A DNA stretch of 23,934 bases, from the NCBI GenBank assembly GCA_047630355.1, contig JBLHXN010000051.1, forward strand, positions 1 through 23,934, in the 5' to 3' direction. Made by a program: the position numbers and the translations under genes. The notes beneath the pieces are model-generated. The model was not told where the DNA came from. It saw only the letters and a list, made by a program, of their open reading frames with translations, and did not search any database. This DNA is from JANQUM01 sp047630355 (lineage in GTDB: Bacteria > Bacteroidota > Bacteroidia > Cytophagales > Spirosomataceae). Below, piece after piece: positions 7,371 through 15,451 of this stretch. Position 1 is the first letter of the stretch. Each line of letters starts with the position of its first letter.

Positions 7371-7949
7371 ATGGGAGATGCTTTAGAAAAAACGAACTAC
7401 TCAATTGCTGAATACCTCGCAATAGAGCAAGAAACCGGAGAAAAACACGAATATTATTTCGGAGAAATTTTCGCTGTGGCGGGTGGTACACCGTTGCACG
7501 GATTGCTATCTGCAAACGTTGTTGGAACTTTACGAGATGTTCTAAAAGGGAAGTCAAATTGTCGAACATATAGCAGCGATGTCAAAATCGCCATGTCAAA
7601 AAAACGATTTAGTTATCCTGATGCCGTCGTTATTTGTGGTAAAACAGAGATGTCAGAAGAGCTTTCACAAGCAGTTACAAACCCAAAGCTTATCGTTGAA
7701 GTTCTATCTCCCTCAACAAGTTCATACGACCGTGAAGGCAAATTCCGGGCGTATCAAAAACTTGATTCTTTTCAGGAATACGTTTTGATTTCGCAAGAAA
7801 CTGTTGCAGTTGACGTGTTTTTCAGAGAACCACAAAGTAATTTTTGGCTGTACCGCTCCTATACTTTGCTGGAAGACGTCATTCACCTCAAATCAATTGA
7901 CGTTGAAGTCAGCGTTTCAGATTTGTATTTGAATTGGGAAGAGGAATAA
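7371..7949 (+). CDS. Uma2 family (DUF820) putative endonuclease-fold protein
   Basis: The protein has 192 residues and belongs to the Uma2/DUF820 family (PF05685), which has a PD-(D/E)XK nuclease-like fold. Substrate and biology are not established. Visible landmarks are NYSIAEYLAIEQETGEKHEY at the N-terminus, the GEIFAVAGGTPLHG turn, CRTYSSDVKI, YPD (putative catalytic Asp), PKLIVEVLSPST with the putative catalytic Glu, and YDREGKFRAYQKL with the likely Lys. The start at ATG 7371 is supported by the promoter core at 7344. A second, degraded copy of the gene lies 270 nt downstream in the same orientation, so this is a duplicated locus. Confidence 0.85.
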   Translation: MGDALEKTNYSIAEYLAIEQETGEKHEYYFGEIFAVAGGTPLHGLLSANVVGTLRDVLKGKSNCRTYSSDVKIAMSKKRFSYPDAVVICGKTEMSEELSQAVTNPKLIVEVLSPSTSSYDREGKFRAYQKLDSFQEYVLISQETVAVDVFFREPQSNFWLYRSYTLLEDVIHLKSIDVEVSVSDLYLNWEEE

Positions 7950-8018
7950 ATCAAGCCTAAACCTTATTCAATCTCACTCAAGGCTCTCCTTTGTCTCCGA
8001 CAAAAGAATAGTGTCACA

Positions 8019-8073
8019 CGGTCTCCCGACCGCCGTTGAAGAGTTTTACTTTTAGCTGCGGTCAGGAAACCGC
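8019..8073. repeat. Inverted pair of REP-like palindromes
   Basis: CGGTCTCCCGACCG (8019-8032) is a 5-bp-stem palindrome. GCGGT (8058-8062) and ACCGC (8069-8073) form a second one. Read on the opposite strand the second is GCGGTTTCCTGACCGC, which matches the first at most positions, so the two are related units in inverted orientation, as in bacterial REP/BIME elements. They lie in the 267-nt gap between the two Uma2 copies, which contains no convincing gene. Confidence 0.6.
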
Positions 8074-8082
8074 TTGCCGCCG

Positions 8083-8106
8083 CTTCTTAGAACGGAGTCT
8101 AAGAAG
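8083..8106. repeat. 9-bp perfect hairpin in the Uma2 inter-copy region
   Basis: CTTCTTAGA (8083-8091) and TCTAAGAAG (8098-8106) pair perfectly around a 6-nt loop, 9 nt after the REP-like pair. No T-tract follows on either strand. It may be part of the same repeat element. Confidence 0.5.
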
Positions 8107-8216
8107 AGCCAGAATGCTGTCTAAAGTCAAGTTAATTAAAGGAAAATAAGAGATGATAAAGAAGTCAGAATCAACAGTATATTTAAAAGATTTTTTAATT
8201 CCACTGTTTACAGCTG

Positions 8217-8689
8217 GTTTTTTCGATGGCGGACGGCTCGCCGCTGGATGGGCTAAATGCCAGTGCAAGTTTACTGGAGGTTTTAAAAAGTACATCTGGC
8301 TGCAGAACTTATAGTAGCGATGTAAAAATCTCTATGTCTAAACAACGTTACGGATATCCCGACGCTTTTGTAGTATGCGGAAAACAGAAGTTTCAGAAGA
8401 TGTAACGCAGGCTGTTACTAATCCTAAGCTCATTGTAGAAGTACTCTCTCCTTCAACGGGGCTTTACGACCGAGAAGGCAAGTTTCAGGCTTACCAAAAA
8501 ATCAAATCGTTTCAGGAGTATGTACTGATTTCGCAAGAAAGTATTTTGGTAGAAGTTTATTTCCGCGAACCCCAGAACGACTTCTGGATGTACCGTTCTT
8601 ACACATCATTTGAAAACGTTATTCACTTTAAATCAATCGATGTTGAAATTAGCGTTTCAGATTTGTATTCGAACTGGGAAGCTGAGTAA
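8217..8689 (+). pseudogene. Degraded second copy of the Uma2 family gene
   Basis: From about 8217 the plus strand encodes VFSMADGSPLDGL, LLEVLK, CRTYSSDVKISMSKQRYGYPD and VVCGK in one frame, matching the intact neighbour (IFAVAGGTPLHGL and onward). At 8381-8384 one A is missing from an A-run (GGAAAAC where GGAAAAAC would keep the frame). After it, the rest of the gene (TEVSEDVTQAVTNPKLIVEVL to NWEAE, ending 8689) continues in another frame. The first 40 or so codons are absent and are replaced by REP-like sequence. It is therefore 5'-truncated and frameshifted. The remaining coding sequence is still close to the intact copy (most residues identical after the shift), so decay is recent, or the single-base loss could be a sequencing error. 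Confidence 0.85.
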
Positions 8690-8696
8690 GCCGAAA

Positions 8697-10007
8697 TCAA
8701 ACCTCGTTCAACCGCACCTTCTTTGTTTTCAACTTCGTGTTGTTCAGCTTAGAAATCAACTGCGTTGCTTTCGTGGTTTTTACGGCAACAAATGCACAAT
8801 CCTGCTTTAGTTCAATATTACCGAGTTCGTCTTTTTCCAAGCCACCCGATTTAATAAAAAAGCCAACAATATCTCCTTTTGAGATTTTATCGCCTCTTCC
8901 ACCAGACACAAAAACGGTTGTCCAATCGGAAGTTTCGACGGTCTTTTCCTCGGGAATTTCTGATTCGTAAACGTTTTTTAAATATGCTGGTAGTCGGGCT
9001 TCTTTCCAGTTAAGAATGTACGCCGTACCTTCTTTATTCATCCTCGCAGTTCTACCATTACGGTGCGTAAATTCTTCCTCGTGCGGTGGTAATTGATAAT
9101 GAATAATGAATTTAATTTCGGGAATATCCAGCCCACGAGCCGCCAAGTCTGTAGCAATAATAAGTTGTTCGGTACCGTTTCGGAACTTTATCAAAGCTCG
9201 TTCACGGTCTTTCTGTTCCATTCCGCCGAAGAAACAGCCGTGCGGAATGTCGTTTTCGTGCAAAACATCACTGATAAAACGAATGGTGTCTTTATAATTA
9301 CAAAAAATAATTCCCGGCTCTCCCGCAACGCCTTTCAGCAAATCAATGAGCGTACTTATTTTATCTTTATCAGGGGATTGAATGAGTTTTGTTTCGAGGA
9401 AAGATTCGCCTTCGCCCAAAAAATCAAGAAGCTTTAAGTTTTTCATTCCCATAAATTCAGGCACTTCCACGCCAAACGTAGCAGAAGTCAGAATCTTTTT
9501 ATCAACTGATTGCAAAGCATTCACGATTTCCTGCATATCTGATTCGAACCCGATTTCGAGCGATTTATCGAATTCATCCAAGATTAGCGTGTTGATTTTT
9601 CCCGTAGAAAAGGTGGTTCGACGAAGGTGATCCGCGATCCTACCCGGCGTTCCGATAAGAATAGCGGGTGGATGTTTTAAGTCAATCCGATCTTTATTGA
9701 ACGAGCGTCCACCGTAAAAAGCATTCACTTTATAACCCGTTCCCATTTCACGGGCAACTTGTTCAATTTGAATTGCCAACTCACGGGATGGCACGATAAT
9801 AAGGGTTTGAATGTCTGTAACTTCAGGATTCAACGCTTCGATAACCGGTAGTAAAAACGCCAGTGTTTTACCCGAACCGGTAGGAGAAAGTAACATTACC
9901 TCGGAGCTTTCCGGAATAACGGACGTTGCCGACACCTGCATTTTATTAAGGTGAGTAATTCCTAGCTTATTTAGGATTTCAGATAAGTCTTTGATTTCGT
10001 TTGCCAT
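8697..10007 (-). CDS. DEAD-box ATP-dependent RNA helicase with DbpA-type RNA-binding domain
   Basis: The protein has 436 residues. Helicase motifs appear in order: Walker A SPTGSGKT (41-48), Ia PSRELAIQ (73-80), TPGR (120-123), motif II DEFD (144-147), SAT (175-177), RGLDIP (291-296) and HRNGRTAR (315-322). Motif II is DEFD rather than the canonical DEAD. Residues about 365-436 resemble the DbpA C-terminal RNA-binding domain (GRGDKISKGDIVGFF), which in E. coli DbpA binds hairpin 92 of 23S rRNA. A role in ribosome assembly is therefore plausible. It is not necessarily the orthologue of dbpA. The promoter core at 10012-10019 lies almost against the ATG. It is convergent with the Uma2 pseudogene, with only 7 nt between. 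Confidence 0.92.
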   Translation of the reverse strand: MANEIKDLSEILNKLGITHLNKMQVSATSVIPESSEVMLLSPTGSGKTLAFLLPVIEALNPEVTDIQTLIIVPSRELAIQIEQVAREMGTGYKVNAFYGGRSFNKDRIDLKHPPAILIGTPGRIADHLRRTTFSTGKINTLILDEFDKSLEIGFESDMQEIVNALQSVDKKILTSATFGVEVPEFMGMKNLKLLDFLGEGESFLETKLIQSPDKDKISTLIDLLKGVAGEPGIIFCNYKDTIRFISDVLHENDIPHGCFFGGMEQKDRERALIKFRNGTEQLIIATDLAARGLDIPEIKFIIHYQLPPHEEEFTHRNGRTARMNKEGTAYILNWKEARLPAYLKNVYESEIPEEKTVETSDWTTVFVSGGRGDKISKGDIVGFFIKSGGLEKDELGNIELKQDCAFVAVKTTKATQLISKLNNTKLKTKKVRLNEV

Positions 10008-10011
10008 GGGG

Positions 10012-10019
10012 CAAATTTA
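10012..10019 (-). promoter_or_regulatory. Candidate -7 element giving a near-leaderless helicase mRNA
   Basis: On the minus strand these bases read TAAATTTG, an exact TAnnTTTG match, ending only 4 nt before the ATG at 10007. If this is the promoter, transcription would start at or very near the start codon. A -33 TTG is not clear. Confidence 0.35.
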
Positions 10020-10142
10020 CGATTATGGAAGCAGATTATAGAAAAAGAAGAAAAGATTAAAGACAAAAGCAGAAAATAATTTGTTAGTTCAGAACAGTCC
10101 GTCCATTTAACTTCAACGCAAATAATAAGCTAACAGCCCGAT

Positions 10143-11171
10143 ATGCCCATACAAAGAACCGATATTCACAGCTTTTTGAAGTTAGCAGAAACCGTTCCCG
10201 TTCTCGACGTACGTAGTCCCGGCGAATTTGAGCAGGCTCATATTCCGGGGGCGTATAGCTTGCCTTTATTTACCAACGAACAGCGAAAAGTTGTGGGCAC
10301 GGCGTATAAACAAGAAAACCGCGAAACAGCGATAAAAATTGGATTGGATTACTTCGGCCCGAACATGCGGAGTGTTGTGGAAGAAGTAGAAAAATTGACC
10401 GATAGTAAATCGGGCGAAGTGCTTATTCACTGTTGGCGGGGAGGAATGCGGAGCGGAGCAGTTGCTTGGCTTTTAGATCTTTATGGCTTCAAAGTTACGC
10501 TTCTCGAAGGCGGCTATAAGGCTTACCGAAACTGGATTCTCGAACAGTTTGAGAAAGATTATAACTTCAAAATAATCGGTGGTTATACCGGAAGTGCAAA
10601 AACCGATTTGTTACACGACTTAGCAAATGACAACTACGCAACGGTAGATTTAGAAGGAATTGCCCACCACCGAGGTTCGGCGTTGGGTGGTATAAATCAA
10701 CCTCCGCAGCCAAGTCAAGAGATGTTTGAAAACATACTCGCAACTCAACTTTATAAACACAGAAACGCTGAATTCATCTTTCTCGAAGACGAAAGTCAAC
10801 GCGTTGGAAATATGCAAATTCCGAATGCTTTATGGGAAACGATGAAAGATAGTATTGTATACTTTTTCGATATTCCGTTTGAGGAGCGGCTCGATTATTT
10901 AATACCGATTTACGGAGAATTTCCGAAGGATAAACTGGCGAATGCCATTGAAAGAATAAAGAAAAGATTGGGCGGCTTAGAAACAAAAAATGCCCTTATC
11001 CATTTGGAGAATAATGACTTTAAGTCCTGCTTCCGAATTTTGCTCACTTACTATGACCGTTGGTACTTCAAAGGTCTGAAAGGAAAAAAATCGGTGGTAG
11101 AGATTGAAACAGAAAATACCGATATTAAACTAAATAAAATTAAACTGATAAAACTGATAGCCGAAAACTAA
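10143..11171 (+). CDS. mnmH: tRNA 2-selenouridine synthase MnmH (SelU)
   Basis: This enzyme replaces the sulfur of (geranylated) 2-thiouridine at the tRNA wobble position with selenium from selenophosphate. The 342-residue protein has an N-terminal rhodanese domain (VPVLDVRSPGEFEQAHIPGA at 18-37) with the catalytic Cys in HCWRGGMRSG (C97). A P-loop domain follows, with Walker-A-like GGYTGSAKTD (146-155) and the family block HHRGSALGG. ATG 10143 gives the expected N-terminus. selD, which makes the selenophosphate donor, starts 16 nt after the stop, so the two almost certainly form an operon. Confidence 0.95.
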   Translation: MPIQRTDIHSFLKLAETVPVLDVRSPGEFEQAHIPGAYSLPLFTNEQRKVVGTAYKQENRETAIKIGLDYFGPNMRSVVEEVEKLTDSKSGEVLIHCWRGGMRSGAVAWLLDLYGFKVTLLEGGYKAYRNWILEQFEKDYNFKIIGGYTGSAKTDLLHDLANDNYATVDLEGIAHHRGSALGGINQPPQPSQEMFENILATQLYKHRNAEFIFLEDESQRVGNMQIPNALWETMKDSIVYFFDIPFEERLDYLIPIYGEFPKDKLANAIERIKKRLGGLETKNALIHLENNDFKSCFRILLTYYDRWYFKGLKGKKSVVEIETENTDIKLNKIKLIKLIAEN

Positions 11172-11187
11172 CAGTCAAAACCTAGTT

Positions 11188-12228
11188 ATGAACGACATTA
11201 AACTAACGCAATATTCACACGGAGCCGGATGCGGCTGCAAAATTTCCCCGCAAGTCCTTGACGTAATCCTGAAAGGTAATATTACTATGCCCGACAACGA
11301 CAAACTACTCGTTGGAAATAGTAGTAAAGACGACGCCGCTGTGCTGGATTTAGGAAACGGAACGGCGTTAATTTCTACCACAGACTTCTTCATGCCCATC
11401 GTGGATGACCCGTATAATTTCGGACGAATTGCCTCCGCCAACGCCATCAGCGACGTTTACGCCATGGGTGGGAAACCCGTCTTGGCAATCGCTATTTTGG
11501 GTTGGCCAATTGATAAACTCGCTCCCGAAGTGGCTCAACGCGTTATTGACGGAAGTAAAAGTATTTGCAAAGAAGCGGGAATATCGTTGGGCGGTGGACA
11601 CAGTATTGATTCCCCCGAGCCGATTTTTGGTTTAGCCGTAAACGGAATTATTGACGTGAAACACGTTAAGCAAAACGATAAAGCCGAAGCAGGAAATATA
11701 TTGTTTCTAACGAAGCCAATTGGCGTGGGTATTTTAACCACCGCCGAAAAGAAATCATTGTTAAAGCCAGAGCACAAAGATCTCGCTGCTAATCAGATGA
11801 TGGAACTCAATAAGATTGGTGAAGTATTAGGTAAACTAGATGCCGTAACTGCCATGACCGACGTAACGGGTTTTGGCCTATTAGGCCACTTAACCGAAAT
11901 GGCAGAAGGCAGCAATGTAAGTGCTGTTGTTGATTTCGAGAATGTTCCGTTAATCACAAACTCTATCATTGATTACATCAAAGAAGGGGCCGTACCTGGC
12001 GGAACAAATCGCAATTGGGACAGCTACGGGCATAAGATTGGAGATATTTCAGATTTGCAACGAAATATTCTCGCCGATCCACAAACCAGTGGTGGTTTGC
12101 TCGTGGCGGTGAAAGAAGAACGGGTAAATGAAGTGACCGATGCCTTCAAAGCAAACGGACTTTCTGATTTTATTCGACCAATTGGGCGGTTGGTAGAGAA
12201 AGGCGAAAAAGTGGTGGAAGTACGTTAA
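11188..12228 (+). CDS. selD: Selenide, water dikinase SelD
   Basis: SelD makes selenophosphate from selenide and ATP. The 346-residue protein starts LTQYSHGAGCGCKISP, with C15 and K18 aligned to the catalytic Cys17 and Lys20 of E. coli SelD. This is the Cys form, not the selenocysteine form. Other conserved blocks are SSKDDAAVLDLGNG, STTDFFMPIVDDPYNFGRIASANAISDVYAMGG, GGHSIDSPEPIFGLAVNG and the C-terminal DPQTSGGLL. It sits directly after mnmH. No selA, selB or tRNA-Sec is in the window, so here the visible use of selenophosphate is tRNA modification. Confidence 0.96.
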   Translation: MNDIKLTQYSHGAGCGCKISPQVLDVILKGNITMPDNDKLLVGNSSKDDAAVLDLGNGTALISTTDFFMPIVDDPYNFGRIASANAISDVYAMGGKPVLAIAILGWPIDKLAPEVAQRVIDGSKSICKEAGISLGGGHSIDSPEPIFGLAVNGIIDVKHVKQNDKAEAGNILFLTKPIGVGILTTAEKKSLLKPEHKDLAANQMMELNKIGEVLGKLDAVTAMTDVTGFGLLGHLTEMAEGSNVSAVVDFENVPLITNSIIDYIKEGAVPGGTNRNWDSYGHKIGDISDLQRNILADPQTSGGLLVAVKEERVNEVTDAFKANGLSDFIRPIGRLVEKGEKVVEVR

Positions 12229-12241
12229 GGCGTTTACTTCC
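12216..12241. terminator. Hairpin spanning the stop codons of convergent selD and cytochrome c genes
   Basis: GGAAGTA (12216-12222) and TACTTCC (12235-12241) pair perfectly around a 12-nt loop. The hairpin contains the selD stop (12226-12228) and the opposite-strand stop (12234-12236), with only 5 nt between the genes. On the minus strand a T5 run follows about 6 nt later. It is probably a shared terminator of modest strength. Confidence 0.45.
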
Positions 12242-13046
12242 GCTCTCTTACATATTCTAAATACGTCACAATTTCTTGAGATTGTGACGTTGTAATTCCT
12301 AAAACTGGCATCTTGACTTTGTCACGATAAGCCAATGGATTCACAATAAAAGCGACTAAGTCATCCGTTTTCCAGTATTCGGTAACGCTTTTGGGTGAAT
12401 TCAATTCCGGCCCCATCATTCCACCAATTCCGTTAATAGAATGGCAGGTTTTGCAATGAGTATTGAATAGTTTATAGCCTGCCAATGCCCTTGTATCGGT
12501 AGGTAACAGGAGCTCGTTTGAAAAAGCTGGTTCTAAGTGGATTTTTACCAAATTATATGGACGTTTAAATGATTTATCACCGGAAGCCACTTCATTATCG
12601 TAGAATAAGAAGAAGGGTGCAATAATCATTTCGTTGCCGTTTTTCGTGAGCTGTTCCCAAGTTCTCCCATCGGGAGCATCGGAATCGCTGATTGCCAAGT
12701 AGGAATTCACGGAAAGAAATTTTGAAAGCGGCATTTCCGGCTTGTAACCATCTTCGCATTCAAATACAATCTTCATTTCATTCACAGCTATTTCATCGAA
12801 ATTCCAGTAATTCTGCAGGAAAGGTTTTAATAGAAAAGCGTTAAAGCGTTTATTCTTGTGGTAAACGGGGTCACTCTCTGAAGTAAAAACTTCCGTTTGG
12901 GGCATGACACCTTTTGCTTTCAACTCAACTAAATTGATTGACAGATGATTCTCCGTTTCCTCCAAAGGAGAGTCGTTAACCACAGTTTGAGTTGTTTTAC
13001 AACTAATTACGAAGCAAAGAAAAAAGAAAAAGGAAGAGCGTTTCAT
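12234..13046 (-). CDS. Cytochrome c lipoprotein
   Basis: The protein has 270 residues starting at ATG 13046 (MKRSSFFFFLCFVISCK). This is a short lipoprotein signal with Cys16 as the likely lipidation site; the in-frame ATG 27 nt upstream would spoil the signal. Residues about 45-170 form a domain I do not recognise, with a strand-rich pattern (NAFLLKPFLQNYW, MKIVFECEDGYKPEMPLSKFL, APFFLFYDN, RPYNLVKIHLEP). Residues about 185-270 are a class I cytochrome c domain. The heme motif CKTCH is at 198-202, and KMPVLG supplies the likely axial Met near 251. The product should be a membrane-anchored periplasmic electron carrier. It lies 75 nt downstream of the TonB receptor on the same strand, so they could share a transcript. 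Confidence 0.85.
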   Translation of the reverse strand: MKRSSFFFFLCFVISCKTTQTVVNDSPLEETENHLSINLVELKAKGVMPQTEVFTSESDPVYHKNKRFNAFLLKPFLQNYWNFDEIAVNEMKIVFECEDGYKPEMPLSKFLSVNSYLAISDSDAPDGRTWEQLTKNGNEMIIAPFFLFYDNEVASGDKSFKRPYNLVKIHLEPAFSNELLLPTDTRALAGYKLFNTHCKTCHSINGIGGMMGPELNSPKSVTEYWKTDDLVAFIVNPLAYRDKVKMPVLGITTSQSQEIVTYLEYVRERK

Positions 13047-13121
13047 TTTGAGCAGGGAGTAAGTCACGTCCAAGTTAGTAACGAAATATCAAACTCTCCT
13101 CTTTCTTTTTATATCAATTCG

Positions 13122-15434
13122 TTAGAACCGTAATCTAACCGCCGCTAAGAAGTTTGTTCCAGCTTGTGGGTAGACGAAATTCTCGGTAATTACATCACCA
13201 AAAATGTAACTATAAGTGTATCCGTTTGGCTCATATTCTTGATTGAAAATATTATTTATTAAAAGACTAAAGTTAATCTCTTTCATAAATTTCGGTTTCA
13301 ACGTATAGCCCAAACGCAGGTCATTCACAAAAAACGCATCCAGTTTACGATTTTCATCGGAGGTATTGTCCAAATACTGATCACTTACGTACTTTGAAAG
13401 CCACGTTAGTTCTAAACCTCTAACGGGCATAAAGCTCAACTGACTTCCCGCAACTACACTTGGAGAAAAAGAAATATCCGTATCAGTAAATGTTGTCACT
13501 TGATTTGGGGTATCGTCAGACGCCAGAATTGTTTCCGTAAATTCCTGAACCTTATTACGGCTAAACGTAGCGTTTGCCGCTAAAAGCCACTTATCCGCAA
13601 AACGCCAATCGGCTTGCAGTTCTATACCCGCCCGGTAACTATTCGGTACGTTTACCCGAACTGCCTCTCCTACTCCATTTACATCGCCAGATAATACTAA
13701 CTGATCGCGGTAATACATGTAGTAAAAGTTAGCCGTTGCGTTAAACGTGCTGCTATTCATCCGGTACCCGATTTCTACATCCTGCAAGTTTTCGGCATTG
13801 GGCAGATTCGGAGCATTGTCCACTAAATCCTGACGGCTCGGCTCTTTATTTCCGACAGCGTAAGAAGCGTACATCGAAGAGCTTTCGTTTACTACGTAAT
13901 TCACCCCAACTTTTGGATTGAAGAAATTAAAACGTTTCCCGTAATCAACTCGCTCAAGGTTATCTAACACACCATTTGCTCTTAAATCAACGGTACGGTA
14001 TTGTAAATCTAAGTAAGTGTTGAAACTTTGGGTGAATTGGTAAAATGCTTTTCCGTAAATGTTGAAATCATCTTTCGTTCCGAGGTTTTCGTACCAACGG
14101 GGACGAACCTCATTATTAGGAGCAAATTGTGACCAAATAATCTCTCCGTAGTGATCACCTTCGTAACGGCTTACCCCTCCACCAATATTGGCGTTTAGCT
14201 TGCCCGTTCCGGTATAATCTAACGACCAAACGGCACCGTAAAAGTGATTATCCAGCCATTTCCTCCGTACTAAATCAGTGCGGGTAATGGTTTCATTACC
14301 AATTTCAACGTTGGGTAATCCGTAATCACTAAATTTATTTCCTTCACGAAATTGCTCAAAATAGCCTCGTCCGTAAGTATAGTGCAGTGTTGGGTTAAAA
14401 CGCCACTTGTCACTTAACTGAAACGATGAGATTAACTGATAGTGATCTTGCTGATAATTATCAACTTGATTGTCATAGTTATAGGGATTGAACTTACGCC
14501 CACGATCAAGAAGGTTTTGCTTGTATTCTTCGCCTAAAAAGTTGCGATTTACGTATGCGTTCACACCCGCTAAGTCTCCGGTGGCTACGCTTTGCGGTAC
14601 GCCTTCCCACGCTTGTTGGGTTACTTCTTGGCCCGAAAAAACGTTGAATCGCACGAAACTTTTATCGCCGTAATATCCACCTGATACGTAGAAAGATTTC
14701 AGGTTAGAAGCCGAGCGGTCGATAAAACCATCAGAAGTGATGCGGGATAACCGGGCATCTACCACAAAATGGTTATTTATCAAACCCGTACTTGCCAATA
14801 CGTTTGTTTTTAGTGTATTAAATGAACCTACGGATACGTTCGTTTCGCCGTAAGGCTCGCGTTCGAAGCCCAATGTGTTTACGTTAATAGTTGCTCCAAA
14901 AGCACCAGCCCCGTTAGTAGAAGTTCCTACACCACGTTGAATTTGCATACTCTGCACACTCGATGAGAAATCGGGTAAGTTTACCCAAAAGACTCCCTGA
15001 GACTCTGAATCGTTGTACGGAACTCCGTTAAGCGTCACGTTTATACGTGTAGCGTCCGTTCCCCGAATCCGGATTCCGGTATAACCGATTCCCGCTCCAG
15101 CGTCTGAATTTACTACCACAGATGGCGTCTGATTCAGCAAAAAAGGAATGTCCTGCCCGAGGTTTTGTTTCTGAATTTCCTGTTTGTATAAGTTCGTAAA
15201 CGCCATCCCCGTTTTATTAGTGGCACGGGTTGCTTTCACCACAACTTCGTTTAACCTATTGATTTTTAGGGAATCAGGAGTTTGGGCAGTTAACAAAAAG
15301 CCGTTAACAGTTAACAGCAGTGTTAAAGCAATGAAAAATGGAGAACGAAGAGTGAAGAGTGATTCTTTGGTGGACACCTGACACCTTCCGATGGTTATCG
15401 GGGCTGACGTCTGACGTCTAATATTTAATTTCAT
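13122..15434 (-). CDS. TonB-dependent outer-membrane receptor under TPP riboswitch control
   Basis: The 770-residue protein has a hydrophobic export signal (PFFIALTLLLTVNGFLLTAQ, cleavage after about residue 50). A TonB-box-like segment NEVVVKATR follows, then a plug domain (RIRGTDATRINVTLNGVPYNDSESQGVFWVNLPDF, GVGTSTNGAGAFGATINVNT) and a 22-strand-type barrel ending in aromatic Phe (AVRLRF), as usual for these proteins. The TPP riboswitch 110 nt upstream strongly suggests that it imports thiamin or a thiamin precursor, like the Omr1 receptors known from Bacteroidota. No pnuT or thiamin kinase is adjacent. The start is uncertain. ATG 15434 fits but adds an unusual N-terminus made of tandem heptamers; the GTG at 15374-15376 (STKESLFTLRSP) would give a more normal signal peptide. 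Confidence 0.9.
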   Translation of the reverse strand: MKLNIRRQTSAPITIGRCQVSTKESLFTLRSPFFIALTLLLTVNGFLLTAQTPDSLKINRLNEVVVKATRATNKTGMAFTNLYKQEIQKQNLGQDIPFLLNQTPSVVVNSDAGAGIGYTGIRIRGTDATRINVTLNGVPYNDSESQGVFWVNLPDFSSSVQSMQIQRGVGTSTNGAGAFGATINVNTLGFEREPYGETNVSVGSFNTLKTNVLASTGLINNHFVVDARLSRITSDGFIDRSASNLKSFYVSGGYYGDKSFVRFNVFSGQEVTQQAWEGVPQSVATGDLAGVNAYVNRNFLGEEYKQNLLDRGRKFNPYNYDNQVDNYQQDHYQLISSFQLSDKWRFNPTLHYTYGRGYFEQFREGNKFSDYGLPNVEIGNETITRTDLVRRKWLDNHFYGAVWSLDYTGTGKLNANIGGGVSRYEGDHYGEIIWSQFAPNNEVRPRWYENLGTKDDFNIYGKAFYQFTQSFNTYLDLQYRTVDLRANGVLDNLERVDYGKRFNFFNPKVGVNYVVNESSSMYASYAVGNKEPSRQDLVDNAPNLPNAENLQDVEIGYRMNSSTFNATANFYYMYYRDQLVLSGDVNGVGEAVRVNVPNSYRAGIELQADWRFADKWLLAANATFSRNKVQEFTETILASDDTPNQVTTFTDTDISFSPSVVAGSQLSFMPVRGLELTWLSKYVSDQYLDNTSDENRKLDAFFVNDLRLGYTLKPKFMKEINFSLLINNIFNQEYEPNGYTYSYIFGDVITENFVYPQAGTNFLAAVRLRF
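15303..15419. repeat. Four tandem heptanucleotide pairs in the receptor's 5' coding end
   Basis: On the plus strand: GTTAACA twice (15303-15316), GAAGAGT twice (15347-15360), GACACCT twice (15373-15386) and CTGACGT twice (15404-15417). Between the last two lies a hairpin, CCGAT/ATCGG with loop GGTT (15388-15401). All four units are 7 bp, which is not a multiple of three. They resemble short tandemly repeated repetitive sequences that usually sit between genes. Here they fall within the first 45 codons of the TonB receptor if ATG 15434 is its start. Confidence 0.7.
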
Positions 15435-15451
15435 AATAATTTAAAAATTAC

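Noticed and set aside
8062..8295. Minus-strand ORF of 77 codons across the REP-like region
   Set aside because: It runs through palindromes and antisense to the pseudogene; no domain or start signal is seen.
8153..8314. Plus-strand ORF of 53 codons before the Uma2 pseudogene
   Set aside because: Its second half overlaps the degraded Uma2 sequence in another frame, and the first half has no recognisable features.
11230..11241. Selenocysteine (in-frame TGA) in SelD
   Set aside because: The catalytic position is a TGC Cys codon and the frame has no internal TGA.
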